Of a stretch of 64,000 bases of DNA, positions 12,101 through 27,100 are shown piece by piece (position 1 is the first letter of the stretch; every line of letters starts with the position of its first letter). This DNA comes from Plazaster borealis. Its lineage: Eukaryota > Echinodermata > Asteroidea > Forcipulatida > Labidiasteridae. The notes beneath the pieces are model-generated. The model searched no databases. It saw only the letters and a program-made list of their open reading frames with translations, and was not told the DNA's origin. The stretch is taken from positions 6,108,318 through 6,172,317 of the forward strand of contig CM037462.1 of assembly GCA_021014325.1 (NCBI GenBank). Reading direction: 5' to 3'. The position numbers and the translations under genes were made by a program.

Positions 12101-15100
12101 GCCAACTATCAAAGTTTTTTTAAGGATGCCAGGCCCGAAGAAACACAGATTCTGAGAATGGACATTTAATCAGTAACGATAAACTCAACATATAGCTGCT
12201 TTTCAGTGTTGAATGTATTTCCGATATTGCCTAAGAGTACCAGTGTTTTGATTTCATTGATTAACATAAGTTTCTTTTGTTTCAATACGTATAAGAGCCA
12301 TCAGTTCCTCCACCTGGTTTCAATTTGACTTCAATCGGAAGACACAGTTTGACGTTTACATGGAGTGAGATACCTTGTGGGAAGAGAAATGGTTATATAA
12401 CTGGATATAGGGTAAACACAGCGACTTCTTTATTTATATACAGCAAAAAGATATTTTAAAATATGTAAGTTTATAAAATATTTGCCAGTTAAACCGGATT
12501 GTATAACCTAGAGATACCAAGTTAACATGAAAGTGTTTCAGACTACTTCATTATGTTGTTGCTTCGTTTTTTGTTTGTTCAGAAACCAGGAAAGGGTATT
12601 TAATAAAGGTTTTTATTTTATAAAAGTTTATCAGCTTTCAAAAGGTACCGGTATACCTAATGGCCCTGTCCACCTTGACGTTTTAGCCAGCGTATGCTGA
12701 CGTATGAAAAATTTGGCGAATACGCTGGCGTACGTCGAATAAGTTCTGGGTATATGTTTTTTTAAGGTAAGAGCACGCTGAGAAGCACGCTGGTATACGT
12801 CGTACTACGGCGAGGTCGTCGAAAACGTATGCCAGCGTATGGCTCATACGTCGCGCATACGCTGGCCATAAGTTGTAGGTAAGTTATGCGATCGTTGACA
12901 CACGTTCACACACGTTACTTGTAAGTTACTTACAAGTTGGTTGACATACGTCGAGATAATGTCTAGCGTACCCAAAACTTATTCATAACCTATTAGTAAC
13001 GTGCTTTGAACCTATGTCGAACTTATCTCCAACGCATATTGACGTATACTCTTTGACGTGCGGACGATCACAGAACTTACTGGACGTGTTTCTAACTCAG
13101 CTACCGTATATTGGCGTATTTGCAGCGTTTAGGGGACTGGTATATAAAAACGGGGTTCGCAGGAGGAACCCGTCAGTAGGCTACTCCTCAAGACTCCATG
13201 GTGAGCAGATGTCCATGTGCAGTTATGATTTGAATCGTCTAGTGGCAGCCGTTTTGTAGGCTACGACACTTGATCGTGGGCGATACGCTGCCGCGCTATG
13301 CATAAGTTAGACTTTCGTTGAACATAAGTTGTGAACGCCGGCAACACGCTAAGCATTCGTTAGTATAAGTTATCTATAAGTTATCGAAACCTTCTAAATA
13401 AGTTACTATCACGATATGTGTACGTCCAACTCTTTATGAATACGCTATGTATACGCCCAAAATTGAAAAGAAAACATCGATAGTTCAGCGTAGGCCAGCA
13501 TTTTAGAGACATTTTGATACGCCGGCACACGCTGGCTAAATCGTCAAGATGTGACAGAGCATAATCCAAAACAAACCCCAATCACAAAAACCATGATTTA
13601 CATGATTAATGTGTATTTATGTGGGGTTTTCCTTTGCATTATAAGACGATGTCAATAAGGTGCTGAAACTTCGGCACATTCAGTAAATCACTGTCTAAAT
13701 AAATTGTTAAGCGCGTTTTAAATTTAAACTAATCGGCTATGGCAATAATGAAATAAGATCACGACTAATAATGATCAAGTTCTATTATCCAACTCGTCAG
13801 ATTCTTTTTAGAGCGACAGAAAAGCCTTATAACGTCAGCTTCAAGCCTGAGAATTCCTACACTTCAATTAACATATCACATCCTAGTATGCAACAAGACA
13901 TCACTGGCTTAGAACCATCTACAAAATACGAGATTCTGATGGCAGGTGTCAATGGTGCAGGTACAGGAAAGGAAGCCAAAGTGGATGTATTTACTGCAGT
14001 AGAAACAGGTACAATTGCTGTTTACAAATTAACGCAAAGAAAATAAAACTAAACTACTGTTTTTGTCTCGCTCTGTAAAGAGATGATTCATTTCCATCCA
14101 TTCTTATATGGGTCCACTGACTTTGCCTTAGGTATCAGATTTTCGCCTTCTTGGTCTTGACATCTCAACTTACTAATGCCAGTAGGAAGAGGTATATATC
14201 TCAGGCATTGCAAAGAGTGCTTCCATGCGAGTTGGTTGTCTTTATCGAGTTCAGATGTTCTCACCTCCTGTCCTGATGCTACTCTCTACCTGTAATATAA
14301 GACAACTATACGTCCCCTAATGGAGTACTGTAACATTTGGGCCGGAGCTTCTGCCTGTCATTTATCTTGTTATTATATTATACTAGTGCGGAAGCGTATT
14401 ATTAATCTTGTAGCGGAAGGGTTTGGATCAACGTTACAACCTCTTTCCCACCATAGGTCTGTAGCCATCCTACGGGTATTTTCATGGTAAATGTGCCACC
14501 AGTGTGTCCGACCTAGTTCCTCCTATCAGGATGTTTGAGCGTGAAACCAGGCTTTCTGCTTGTTCTCAACCATACACTCTTGCTTTGCTGAGATGTAGAA
14601 CAAAGAACCATTCCAACAGCTTTATTCCACGTACTGTATCTCTTTGGAACTCCTTGCCTGGTGCATGTTTCCCTCCATCCTACAATCTAGACTGTTTTAA
14701 GAGGAATAACAATTCCTACCTCAGCTCCCCTGAGTTTTTTTTCATCTTAAATGTTTCTTACCAAGATAATGTAGCCCCTTGCCAAGAGTGGCTTTTAACC
14801 TTGTATGGGGCGAACTTGCATAAAAAGTTTTAAATATATATATAAAAACTTCTCACCCATTGCAACGAAGGGAAGGTCGTCATAACGGTGACATTACTCA
14901 AATGTAACGAATAAACAAATCTGACTTGCACGAAAATGTATACGAAATGTACACGAAAATGTGTATATAATTCTGTGTGTAAGTATACCCAGTCGACTCA
15001 ATAGATAGCCGGACCCACATTGAACAAAAAAATTATAGACCAAAATTATTGCCAAAAAAATTGCTTTGTTAATTTGTCCAGATTTGGATGCTCCTGCCAA

Positions 15101-18100
15101 GCCAACCAGTGCTTCCTCCACAATAACACCTTCATCAGTAACCATTGCATTACATCTGCCCATATCACCACCCTACATCACGTGAGTATTCTCAGTTACA
15201 CGCCCAAAGAACAACATTTATCTTAATTGGAGTGTCTTCAACAAATGTATATCAACAAAGGCAAAGCGAGGGGCAGGTGGCCTTCGGATTGGGCGCTTTG
15301 GACTATAAAAAGCGTTTTTATAAAGAGAATATGGTTGGAAAGATGTTTTGAAAGTGGAATATGAATATGATTCACACAAATAGCCCTTGAAATGTGTGGT
15401 TTTACTCCGTTTATGAAATGGTACCTGTAAAGACTGATGTGTTATTGTGACAACGTACCTCGTTGAATCTCCTCCCACTGATTGTGGCGGTGTGCCTTAT
15501 GTATTCGAGTCTAGAATAACCGAGGAATGGTTCAACCAAGGAGGTGTCTGTTTCCTCCATGGTTGAACTAAAATACTTGTTGACTGAATGAACTTCCAAT
15601 AATATGCTACCTAAATGGGGTTTTTCGATATAATTTCACTTTAAATGCTTCTTTTGTTATATAAAGGAATCACATTTATTGACTACAGGGGAATTCAAAT
15701 TGGTGTGCGGCGATTGCAGCCCATTGTGACCACTGAAACTACAAATTCCAGGCATCTTCGATCCTCTAACGTAACCTTGACCAACGAATACATAACTGCA
15801 GAATTGTGTAAAGAGGGTCTTCCACAAACATTCACCGTGGGTGATGGAAAGTTTTACGGTGGTTACCACAACAAAGCTTTGAAGAGTAACACTACGTATG
15901 CTATTTACCTTGGATCAGTCAGCAGAACATCCGATAAGGTAATTCAGTCTCGAATATTAAGTTACATTGTTACATTATCATGATACCAAGTTCCGAATGA
16001 CAAGTTGCATGAGAAACGGAACACTATAAACATGTTGCACTGCCCAAGGTTACATGTTACATTGATAAAGATACGGGTGACATGTCATACCTCCATGACT
16101 ACACATCTAATGCGCAACTCTAAAAACTCCCGGGTCAGGAATTCACCCGGTTACGGGTCCTGGGGACCTGACCAATTTCTGGGTCAGTGTGACCCGGAAT
16201 CTGTGTCATATTGACCCCGAAATGGGTCAAACCTTTGTTAACCAGTTTCAGGGTTTTTAACCAGTTTCCGGGTGAGCTTGACCCAGAAATAGGTCAGGTC
16301 CCAAAGGAAACCGGATTCGGGTCAATTCTGAAATAATCTGAAATACTATTTCGTTTCCTCGAAATATTACTTCGTTCCCTCGAAATATTATTATTTTCCG
16401 TCTAAATTTTTCCTTACCTCGAAATAATAATGTTATTTCTCGGGAACGAAATTATATACTATTTTGTGTGAATTCGTATGTAGTATGTTTATATCAGAAC
16501 CGGTGATGTTAAAGAGCATTTTGTAAGGTCCTTTGATAGCTGGAGAGATGCATGGTGCAGGATTACACGGTCTGGCATGGCTGCAAAGAGCTTTCAGGGG
16601 ACGGGTGATGGGGTTGAACAAAAGAGATATTGGTTCTGAGACCCTCCCACTAGCTCAGAGAGAGATGCATGCAATCATATTTCCTATTTGAGCCAATGCT
16701 CGGGTTGGTATGAATAATATAGACACAACAAAGTACCTGAATACTTCATTTATATTTATATGAACAGGACTTTTTCGTTGTGTGGGGAGAACCGCTGAGA
16801 ATCAAAGGTAAATAAAACGCACAATTTATCGGCAAATCAAAATATGCTTTTCTTGGAGTTCTCTATCAAGACTATTGTGAAATATTTTGTTTTTAAAGAA
16901 CATTCCCTTGGGATTACTAAACAAATTTAAATTTTGAAATTAACCCACAAAGTTTGCACCCCCAACAACAACCCATATGACAATCCTGGATCCGCCCCAG
17001 CTTTACTACAGTTTAAAGGAGATGTGACCTACTCGAACAATAACGAATATATATTTTTCACAAGCGCAGTGAGAGCCTTTTAAATACTCATTTTTCTGAA
17101 AACTTGAAAACTAGAACTGGTAGCAACCACTACAATGTAAAAGGGCTGCAATGGAGGATGTTAACAAACAATAATAATAATGTCATTAATGTAGGCCTAT
17201 ACTTACATAATTGATATCAATATTTTGGGTGCAAAGATCCATCAAGTTGCTAATTTCTGTCCAAACTGGCTATTAATTTTTTTTTTTGTATTAATTAAAT
17301 AGTTTTGGTTTATTAGTTTATATGACTTAATAATAAACGTTGATTTAAATTAACTTTAACAGTGCCAGGAAGTATGTGGGTGCAAGGATATTCTACTCAG
17401 AAACCCTTTGCAGTTCCAGGGGGTAGTTTTCTGCTGGTTCCTGTTTTAATACCAACTTTGCTTCTTGTCGTCATTGGCTGCGTAGCCACTGCTATCATGT
17501 ACAGGAGGTAGGTAGAATTCAAAAGCTTTTGTCATGTTCCCTAGACTGTATAAAATAAGACAAATTTTAACAAATACAATTTTAACAGGTAATACAAACA
17601 ATATGTAATTTTGGATTGTACGGAGCCCTTGAGGGACAGATAAAGAAGAAGTAAACGAAGTAAATGTATTTTGTCCTGGCGAAATCATTTCGTTCCCTCG
17701 AACTGTTATTGCTTTACCTCGAAATCTAATTGTTTAGGTTTGTTATCTGTCCTTGTATGAATCCGTAGGATTGGCAGAGAGTGCACTACAAAAATACTGT
17801 TTTCAGGGATTTCGGATTAATAACGTTTGGTTCACCATCCAGTCATACCCTGTAACATGTGTTTATTTCTATCCCTTCCCCCTCCGCCCCAACCCCTTAA
17901 CGGCGCCTTGATTTTGAGAAAGTCTCAAACCACCTGCTAGGATCAATTAAAGGAACACGTTGCCTTGGATCGGGCGAGTTGGTCTATGAAAAGCGTCTGT
18001 AACCGTTTGTTATAAAATGCATATGGTTAGAAAAATGTTTTAAAAGTAGAATACAATGATCCACACAAATATGCCTCGAAATTGCGTGGTTTTTTTTTTA

Positions 18101-21100
18101 CTTTGAGAAAAAACACGGTCGGCCATTTTGTGTGGAGTCAACAATTTGGCTCTACAAAATGGCGTGCCGTGTTAGTTCACGATGTAAAAGGAAAACCACG
18201 CAATTTCGAGGCACATTTGTGTGGATCATTGTATTCTACTTTTAAAACATCTTTCTAACCATAATGCATTTTATAACAAACGGTTACAAACGCTTTTCAA
18301 AGACCAACTCGCCCGATCCAAGGCAACGTGTCCCTTAACTGGTCAGTTAACTGACTATTCCATTATTTTATTTTCTCTGAACAGGAAAAAAGTATATATA
18401 GGCATACGTCATCGCAAGCCAGATGAAAGCAGCCATACAAATAGAGACATTGGTAAGAGTTAATAACATTAAAAACATAAGCATACTTGTAACCGTAATT
18501 TCACAACATGTCAAAGTGTTATCTTTTCTTCATTCTTCTGCACTGCTAATAATTAATTGGGGGTTTTAATACTTATGTTTGTAGCACTGCATAAGAAATC
18601 CTCAGCTGTTAAATTGTCATGTACGTTGAACTTAAGTTAAGGAATGTTGAATGTATGTGTGTGTTTAAACCTAACTGTAAGTCTCCTGACCCAAGAGTGC
18701 TGTAACTTTCGTATAAATACAAGAACAAGGATGCAGAGTTCTGTTATACAACGGCTGATATAGCCCCATGTTGAGTATCATATAGACCACTGTACTGTTT
18801 AAAAATTGCCCAGGTTGACAAAAATGTTAACAATAAACCGTAAAAGACATGAAAATATTTCAGATGAGGAGGAAGAAACTTCATTCATTGGAGTTGTACA
18901 CAGACTACCAAGAAGACCAACTGAACCCAAACCACAGCAAGCCCGTCAGAAACAAATGCAATCACAAGGAGTTGCTCTTACTGAGTTTGAGGAATATGTC
19001 AGCAGGAAGAAGTCGGAATCACACAACGACGGCAATGGGTTTCTATGTGATTATGAGGTCAGAGATAATTACATAATTATTTGAGTTATCCAAGGGGTTA
19101 CTAGATCTATAGCAAAATATCAAAATGTCCTTTAAATTTACACTTTCGTCATAAAACCATGCGGGTTCGCTGGGTGGATTTGAAGTGATAATCGAGACTT
19201 TAATATTGACATTAACTTTTCTTCGCGACTCAGCCTCAATTCGCATTTTGTTGTCCCTTATTCCACAGGCCTAAGTATCCTAAGCAATTCTTGCGAGACT
19301 TTTCCGGGGGTTTTTTCTTCAAAATAATTGTTCAATTTTTACCCATGCTGAATACAGCTGAATGCGTCTTTATTCGTGACTTGGTGTGTCCAGAGTCACA
19401 CAAGAATAGATTGTTGTTGGTATTTCATCTGGGTCATCCGCAAATAATTTATCCCTTCCTTCGTACAACATGGAAAGCTTTAAAAAGTACTTCTTGATAG
19501 CTTTGCTTTTCAAAAACGATTCAATAAAACTATTTTTCTTGAACTTTTCTATTAGCGTCTACCAGTCGGTCCTCTTCATCCAATCACCGTAGCCCAACAT
19601 GAACAGAACAAAGAGAAGAATCGCTATATCAACATCCTTCCCTGTGAGTTTACGGTATCAACAGAATCAATTACCCAATGTCTCACTCTTATGCTTTAAT
19701 TAAATAAAGACAAAATAATTATTCAAAACTCTGAAAATATTATTAAATGAGGAGGTAAAAACAGACACGTTTCACCGGGATTTTTGTGCACGTTTGTAAT
19801 CAAAATATGCAAGGGTGATTTGAGGTCCACAAACTTGGCGTTTCGAGCGCCATAGAAGGTGCTCCCTGCTTCAATGGTACCGCAATTTTCACAATGGAAT
19901 AAAATCACGATTTAAAGAGCAAATGTAAATGCTATAAATGATCTATTGTTACAATTTATAATGCAGATGACTATTCACGAGTTGTGCTTGAGCAGCTTCC
20001 AGATGAACCGTTTTCAGATTATATCAACGCAAGTTACATGGACGTAAGTTCTTTATACGTAGCTGTAAATTAAACAGGTACATGTTTCCATTTTTTTCAA
20101 ATTTGCACGTTTCATCATTTATTATTATGTTGTTAATATTTATGGCTTTAATAGTTTTAAATAAGCAACTTCGCTTGTTTCATTCAAAGTGGCCAATTCA
20201 AGATAAAGGTACAATTTTTGGGGGCAGAAACGGGAAAGACAAACACGATGCGGAAATGTGTATTAATTGTTTGCAAAATGTCCAATAACAGACAAATATC
20301 ACATACGTGCCTTTAGCTGGTTTTTATACATATTCTAGTCTGGATATTATTTCACTGGGGAAACAAAGCTGTAAAGTGATTCAAAAAACCCATTCCAAAT
20401 TGGAATTAAATTAAATTTAAATTTACTTCTCAGGCTCTTTTAATAAGACACAACCAAACTCAGACCCCATGATGTCACCGCTGTCATGCCCCCATGACTT
20501 ATGCTTTTGTGTTTTTCTCTTGAATTTTTATTTTGTCAATAATTTGTTTTCTATGCAGGGTTTCAATGGGCCGAATGCATACATTGCGTGTCAAGGTAGG
20601 CCAACACCGTTCTTTACCTTTATTATATAGGCTGTGCGAGTTTGCGTTTATTCAAACGTTGGGACCCGTTAGTGCGCAAAGTTGGTCTATCCTTCCCGTG
20701 TTAAAAATTCCTCACTCACTCTTACGTGTTAATTATTGTACCATCGCAAACTAATATAATTGTTATGTTAAGCATAGTAATTTACCTGAGCAAATACGGA
20801 TTATTCTTAGGTCCAACCAGTGCCTCTGTTGATGACATGTGGCGGATGGTGTGGCAGCAGAATACAGCTACTATAGTCATGCTCACTAACCTACAGGAGG
20901 GAAACAAGGTAAATTAATATCAACTATTTCACCGAATAAAGATATTGACAACAGGGAGACCACCAACATTAGGGCTAGACAGCTCAGTTGGTAGAGCTCC
21001 TGCACGTTAATCCGGAGGTCGCAGGTTCAAGTCCCGGTCTAGTCAATTTTTCTTTGCTCAACCCAAAATTATTATAAATAATTTCACTAATGTCAGAAAG

Positions 21101-24100
21101 GGTGAGTGAAACATAACTTTTGGTCATCCTCGTTGCTTAGATAACTGCATTTCAAAAACACATGAAGCTCAAGAAGTGTCATACAACTTATTTAGATGTT
21201 GAGACATTTCTGGATAAGGATGTCAGCTGTGGGAAGTCTCTCACTGTTTGTATCTCTGTATAAAATTCTGTATACAACTTCATGAGAGCATCTGTCGTTA
21301 AGTTTGTCTCGAAAATGTCGATGACACTTTCTGAGCTCATTTGACTTGTGTGCATTTCATTGCTCAGCTTTCACTCTTTCAATCTAACAGATTAAATGTG
21401 AGAAGTACTGGCCAGATCAAACGTCAGTGTATGGCAACATAATAGTCAAAGGAAACAATGAAGAGAAGCACGTTCATTACGTCATTCGTGACTTTGACGT
21501 TGCTTCTATGTCACAGGTGAGGCTTTGTTATATGTCACCTTTAATATTGCCAGGTGAGGATGAACTATCAGGGCTTGTGACTTACTATATTATTTCCTTG
21601 ATCAATGAATTATTCCAAAGTACCACTACTTATTGCATGTTTTAAATTATTGAAATACTTGTTGTTTTAGTTGTCTTAAATCTCTTCACTTCAAACACTT
21701 TTGATCAGAGACTAGCAAAACATTTTTAACGTGCACAAATTGTTTAATATGCCGATTAGATGTCCCTGGATGCTTAGATTGACTTCTCAATGGGTCAGTG
21801 GGTTGTGTCAGTTAGGATAAAAGGTTTCACTGTTAGGGAATTGAGATGGGGTATTATACAAAAACATTGGACACCAAATATAGGCTGGAAAATAGCACGA
21901 TCAAAGTGATTTGTTTCTTTACTGTTTTGTTTGTTTTCCAGGATTTACAAAAGTGATTATTGTTTATCAAAAGGACACAATATTAAGAAAACAAGCAATG
22001 AATCGTGCAAGTCGATTCAAATTATGCTTCCAAACTACCTGTTGCATCTCATAAGCGCTAACACTTGCAGTACTGCGGAACGTTGACAATATAAAACCTA
22101 CAAAAAAACATTAATTTACCACCTTTTTGTAAATTCTAAAGGTGTCATTGGTTACTTATTAATGAGACATAACGTTGACGTTAAGGGGTAGCAATCATCT
22201 CCTGCAATTGAACCCCACTCTATCAATCTCAATAGCCAGAATTGGTAGTCCATGCAGTTTGGGGTTAGTTGGAAAACAGGATCACATGTCTAAACTACCC
22301 ACTTTGTATAAAACAAGGTATTCACATAAAATAGTAAATAATATGGATTCCAAATTGAAAAAAGTGTGTCCAAAAGATACCCATCTATTTCTAAACCTTA
22401 AGAAATTAAGAAACTGTTTTGATTTCACTAAATACAATGTACTCGGTAGTATTTAAACAAAAGTTTCAAAACCGGTCACATAAATTTGTAGTTTCCTACA
22501 ATTTCGTTAAGTTTTAATATGGTTCTTGTGACATAACGTTGATTTGTGTTAAGAGGGGGATAAGAGGGAGAGATTCTCTTCAGATGTTACTAAATTTTGA
22601 TTCCTCGCTCCAACTTTGTTTCAGGAACGATGTTCAAGAAAGGTCCGCCAATATCACTTCTGTACCTGGCCAGATATGGGTTTGCCTGATGACCCTAGTA
22701 TAGTTGTTAATTTCATCAAACTCATCAAAGAATACAACCCCAAGAATGCTGGGCCGATGATCATACACTGCAGGTGTGTAAAAGACTAATGAAGGATGAA
22801 TTCATTCATTGATCACTAACATTGACCAACCTCCATCTGAGTCTGAAATCGTTGGTTTATTCCTCAATTTTCTACGTATACATTGTTTACAGTGCAGGAA
22901 TTGGCCGGACTGGAGTGTTCATTGTCTTGCATTCGATGTTTGAGAAGGCTAAGATAGAGGGCAGTGTGGATATCTGGAACTTCGTTTGTGCAATGCGAGA
23001 CCGGAGGTTGCACATGGTTCAAACCGCGGTGAATAGAGTCTTATTGAAATAAAGCTATCGTGTCAAAAACTGTATCATGCAAACTTATTATACATTCAAC
23101 TTATCAATACGTGTTTTATGACGCATTTGTTGTGCGTGACTTAAAATTGTTTTATGGCTACTGTCTAAGGCTACCGACAGTCATTTTGATGCGTATTAGA
23201 TTGTGGATATTGTTTGAGATTTTGTGTGTGGATTACTCAAAAAGGATAATGGAATCGGGAGAATTGTTTCATGGTTGAATGGGTGTTTGTTTCAAAGGGT
23301 GGATGGTGGTTATGTTTTCTCAGGTCCAGTATGAGTTTCTCTTTGATGTGCTTTATGAGACATTCCTAAGTGGAGATACAGCAATACAAGAAGATATCTT
23401 CGTAGCTGAACTAGCTTCCCTAAAGAAGGTTACAAAGTCAACTGGGAAGTCTGGATTACAGCAACAGATGGAGGTGAGGACTATGTATTTTTTTCTGGTT
23501 ATTTATATAAAGGGCAAGCCATTGCACTGCCGACCATTTAGTGTCATTATAAATTAATCACGACCTTGAGCGCACGGATTTGTGGATCAAAATATACTTA
23601 GTTTCTCAAATTCTCCAGTGGTTCCCCATCTCGGGGACTGAGCAGTATTATAAAGAGTTCAACTATTTTCGCATACGTAAAAGGGAAAAAACATATATTA
23701 TTTTAATAATTATATTCAATTTAAAATGCCACACTGTCAAAATTGTTGCACCGCGTGCTTGTATTATGAAAGAGGTGTCAAGTTTACTTTTAAGGATTAA
23801 ACCTGACAAACAATGTGGCGTCTTGATACTACTCATCACGTTCTGCAGGTACACATAAGTTTGGAAACATGGCTGACTAGGAAATCGTTAATATAGGCCT
23901 ATAATAGTTCACACAATGCAGTTGTTAAACATGTCAGTCTACAGGGGCTGTCAGTGACATGTGCACGTCTTCAGTTAATATACTAAATTGGTGATTAAAG
24001 TCGAGTGTGGCTGAGTTCAAACTCATTAGTATTGTACTGTATGGATTGCATAAACCGCATGTGTTTACAATTGAAGCCAAATATTGGTTTGAGCTTCGTT

Positions 24101-27100
24101 GTGACATTTCTATTTGTATGGTCGATTCTACTTTTTTATTAAAAAGAAACGTATCTTTGAAAGAAAGTGAACATTTAATTCAAAATAAAACTATTTTAAG
24201 ACATTTTGTGAACTTTGAAGAAATTCAGATTGAAGTAAATTATTTGAAATCGTCATTTTCCAAAATGTCCAAATGTTTCCAATTGTGTTGATGTTCCATC
24301 TAGTATTCCAGTGACCAGTTTTCTTTGTACTTTAATAAATTCTCGTCATTAGTGTTAAAACTAAGTGTTAAATGAAATCCCAGAATAAATCAGAACGGGA
24401 CTCATCAACGTTTGAACTATCAGGCTCGACGCCATTACCCGCACAACTACCCCACTCGTAGTGTACCTCATGACCACTACATAACGTTCTTAAGTAGCTC
24501 GCTGTTCCATAGTCAAGTACTGTTCCAATATCATGTCTGTTGACTGTACCTCCCGAGCACGGAAAAATGACAGTGGCCTTAACGTGAATAACCTTTTCTT
24601 CAGTTCAGAGATGAAAACGTTAACTATTACATCGACAAGAATTCTTTTAGAACAGTTCAACTGCCGTCTTTTAATATCCTGATGACTCCCTCAAAAATTC
24701 AACGCAAACAGTATGACGTGGTTCAAGATGGTTCAAGCAACAAGCCATGGTCAAATGCCGAGATGATGGGACAAACGTTCTATGGGGCCAATGTTTAGAG
24801 TATGATGTTTTGGCTGGTCACCTCTTAGTCTGAAACAAGGTTTTCTGCATGCATTTCTTCATTTTCATAAAAATTGGCTTTCGGAAACGTACAATTAACT
24901 TTTAGGACTTTGTTTTTGACTCATAATGACAAAGGTGATAATGAATGGTAGCAAGAGTGCATATAGTTGTGTTTATTTGTCATTAATAGGTTTGTGGTGT
25001 AAATACCATCTCTTTCACTTTGGCAGAAACTCAGTTTAGTGACTAAACCGGTCAATCATGATATTTGCCAGGCGGGTCAGGAGCCAGAAAATGCCCATAA
25101 AAATAGGTACCCAGATAAAATACCTGGTAAGTTCCATGAATTAATTGTTATAGGAAGTATACATCCAGAAATGTATGTTGATACCCAAGGTATCCGACGA
25201 TATGAAGATCCTTTTCGTCAGTAGACAGTGGCGTAATTAGGCATTTTTAGGGGGCGGGGGTAAGCGGGGCAAATACATTATTTGGGAGGGGGATATAAAT
25301 GTATCAAATCAATAATGTTGTTCCTTTTATTCGATCTCATTCGGGGAAGAGGGGAGGCAAGAGTTCTGAGCGGGGTTGGGGGGGGCTCCAGCCCCTGCCC
25401 CACCCATCTGGTTACACCACTCTCAGTAGACATACAACCAAATTCACCTTAAACCTTTTTGATAACACTTAGACTTCGCTGTTGCTGTTGCTTCTGCTGC
25501 TGCAGCTGCTGATGATGCTGCTGCTGCTGCTGCTGCTGCTGTTGTTGTTGCTGTTGTTGATTTTGTTGTTGTTGATGATGGGGGTTTTGTTGTGGTTTTT
25601 GTGGTTTTTTGATAAATGTATAAATGTATATCCCGTACAACCTGTAATTAAAATATTAATACGAATGGTGATTTTACAGTTGATCAATTTAGGCCTCGTT
25701 TGATGAGCGGTGGGAGTGAAGGCAGCACAGATTACATCAATGCCAGTTTCCTAAATGTAAGAACATCTTTGCACTTTTCATTGCGTCTTGAAACGTAACA
25801 TCATGTTCGGCACTTTTAATGAATAACGCCAAAGTTGTATCTTTGCAAATCATCATCAACATAATTCTGAATTTTAGGACATTCTCGTCATTTCATTTGA
25901 GAATATTGACGTTCGGTGACACTTCCTTTTGGAGAAGGGGAACATAATCTTCATTACCTTTTCCGCTGGGAAAGACTTTGGCCTACTGCTGAGAGGAATT
26001 TTCTCTTCATGATGAATTAAATTTTGTAGACATCGTTGAACAGTTTAGATCACCCTCCATTCATTGCTACATGCTTTCCAGAAAGAAATATTTTTAAAGC
26101 CATCGATCAAACCCAATTAGCCGCGGCAGCCTTTCTGCATAATGTTATTGTTCCAACTCGTTATTTCATGTCCTGCTTTAACAATCAGAAAATGCCAATA
26201 ATTCTTATTATCATTTTAGCTGTCATTGCATGTTGTATGTCATAGCTGTTTTCTAAACTTTTACAGAGTCATTGCTGTAAGGGGCTGTATATAGTAACTC
26301 AAATGCCTTTGCCGCATACCGTCAATGATATGTGGAGGATGGTCCATGACTACAATGCGACTTGCATTGTCATGTTGAACCCTAAACATGACATGGACCA
26401 AGTAAGTATTTTTCTAAAGCCTTACTTGATTAATGGACTGTATATGTTTTGTTGTAAAAGCAATTATCCATTTTAAAGAATTCTTGACTAGCGTGGCTGT
26501 TCCCTTTTTCTATTTTGTTGTATATATGATCGGAATGTTGTTCTAAAGTTTTGGTGCATCAATGTAAATAAAATGAATGACACATTAGCCCATGTAGATT
26601 AGATACACTGCGCATAACCTACTACCTTAATCCAGGGCCTCGAGGTGACCTCAGAGTTAACTTTGCTGGCTTTGCCATCAAAATCTTCCGACGAAAATAA
26701 ACAGTTGATATTAAATTTTATTTACAGTTGACTTTAATGTTATATCCACAAAGATCACCAAATAATTATTGGCGTTGTGTTTTCCAATGTATGAAAATGC
26801 AGCAACTGATATAGAACAAAAATTAAACCCTCTTTGATTTTTTGATTTTTATTTTTTCTAATTGTTAGGCCTTTTATTATAATTATTTTATTTTAATTTG
26901 TTTCAGTCTTGTGGACAATACTGGCCTGAGGAACAATCACCCATAAAAAGTGGTAGTTTCACTATTACACTTCAACATACTGAACGGATTGGTGATTACA
27001 TAATTGGGCGATACATGACACTGGTAACTTATGGCAAGCAGGTATAGCAATCCTCATTTTAAACATTCGCACCTTCTTTACCTTATTTTAGAGTCTGGGA

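Noticed and set aside
15667..15688. Alternative upstream start for exon 13 (GITFIDYR).
   Set aside because: It can only join exon 11 in phase 1, skipping exon 12, which would delete the first half of the FN3 fold; the acceptor at 15,689 joins exon 12 in frame.
20970..21045. Possible functional tRNA gene (A and B boxes, pairable acceptor stem).
   Set aside because: The anticodon arm has a mismatch and an oversized loop, and the sequence continues into a tail shared with a second copy at 7,878, which marks a SINE.
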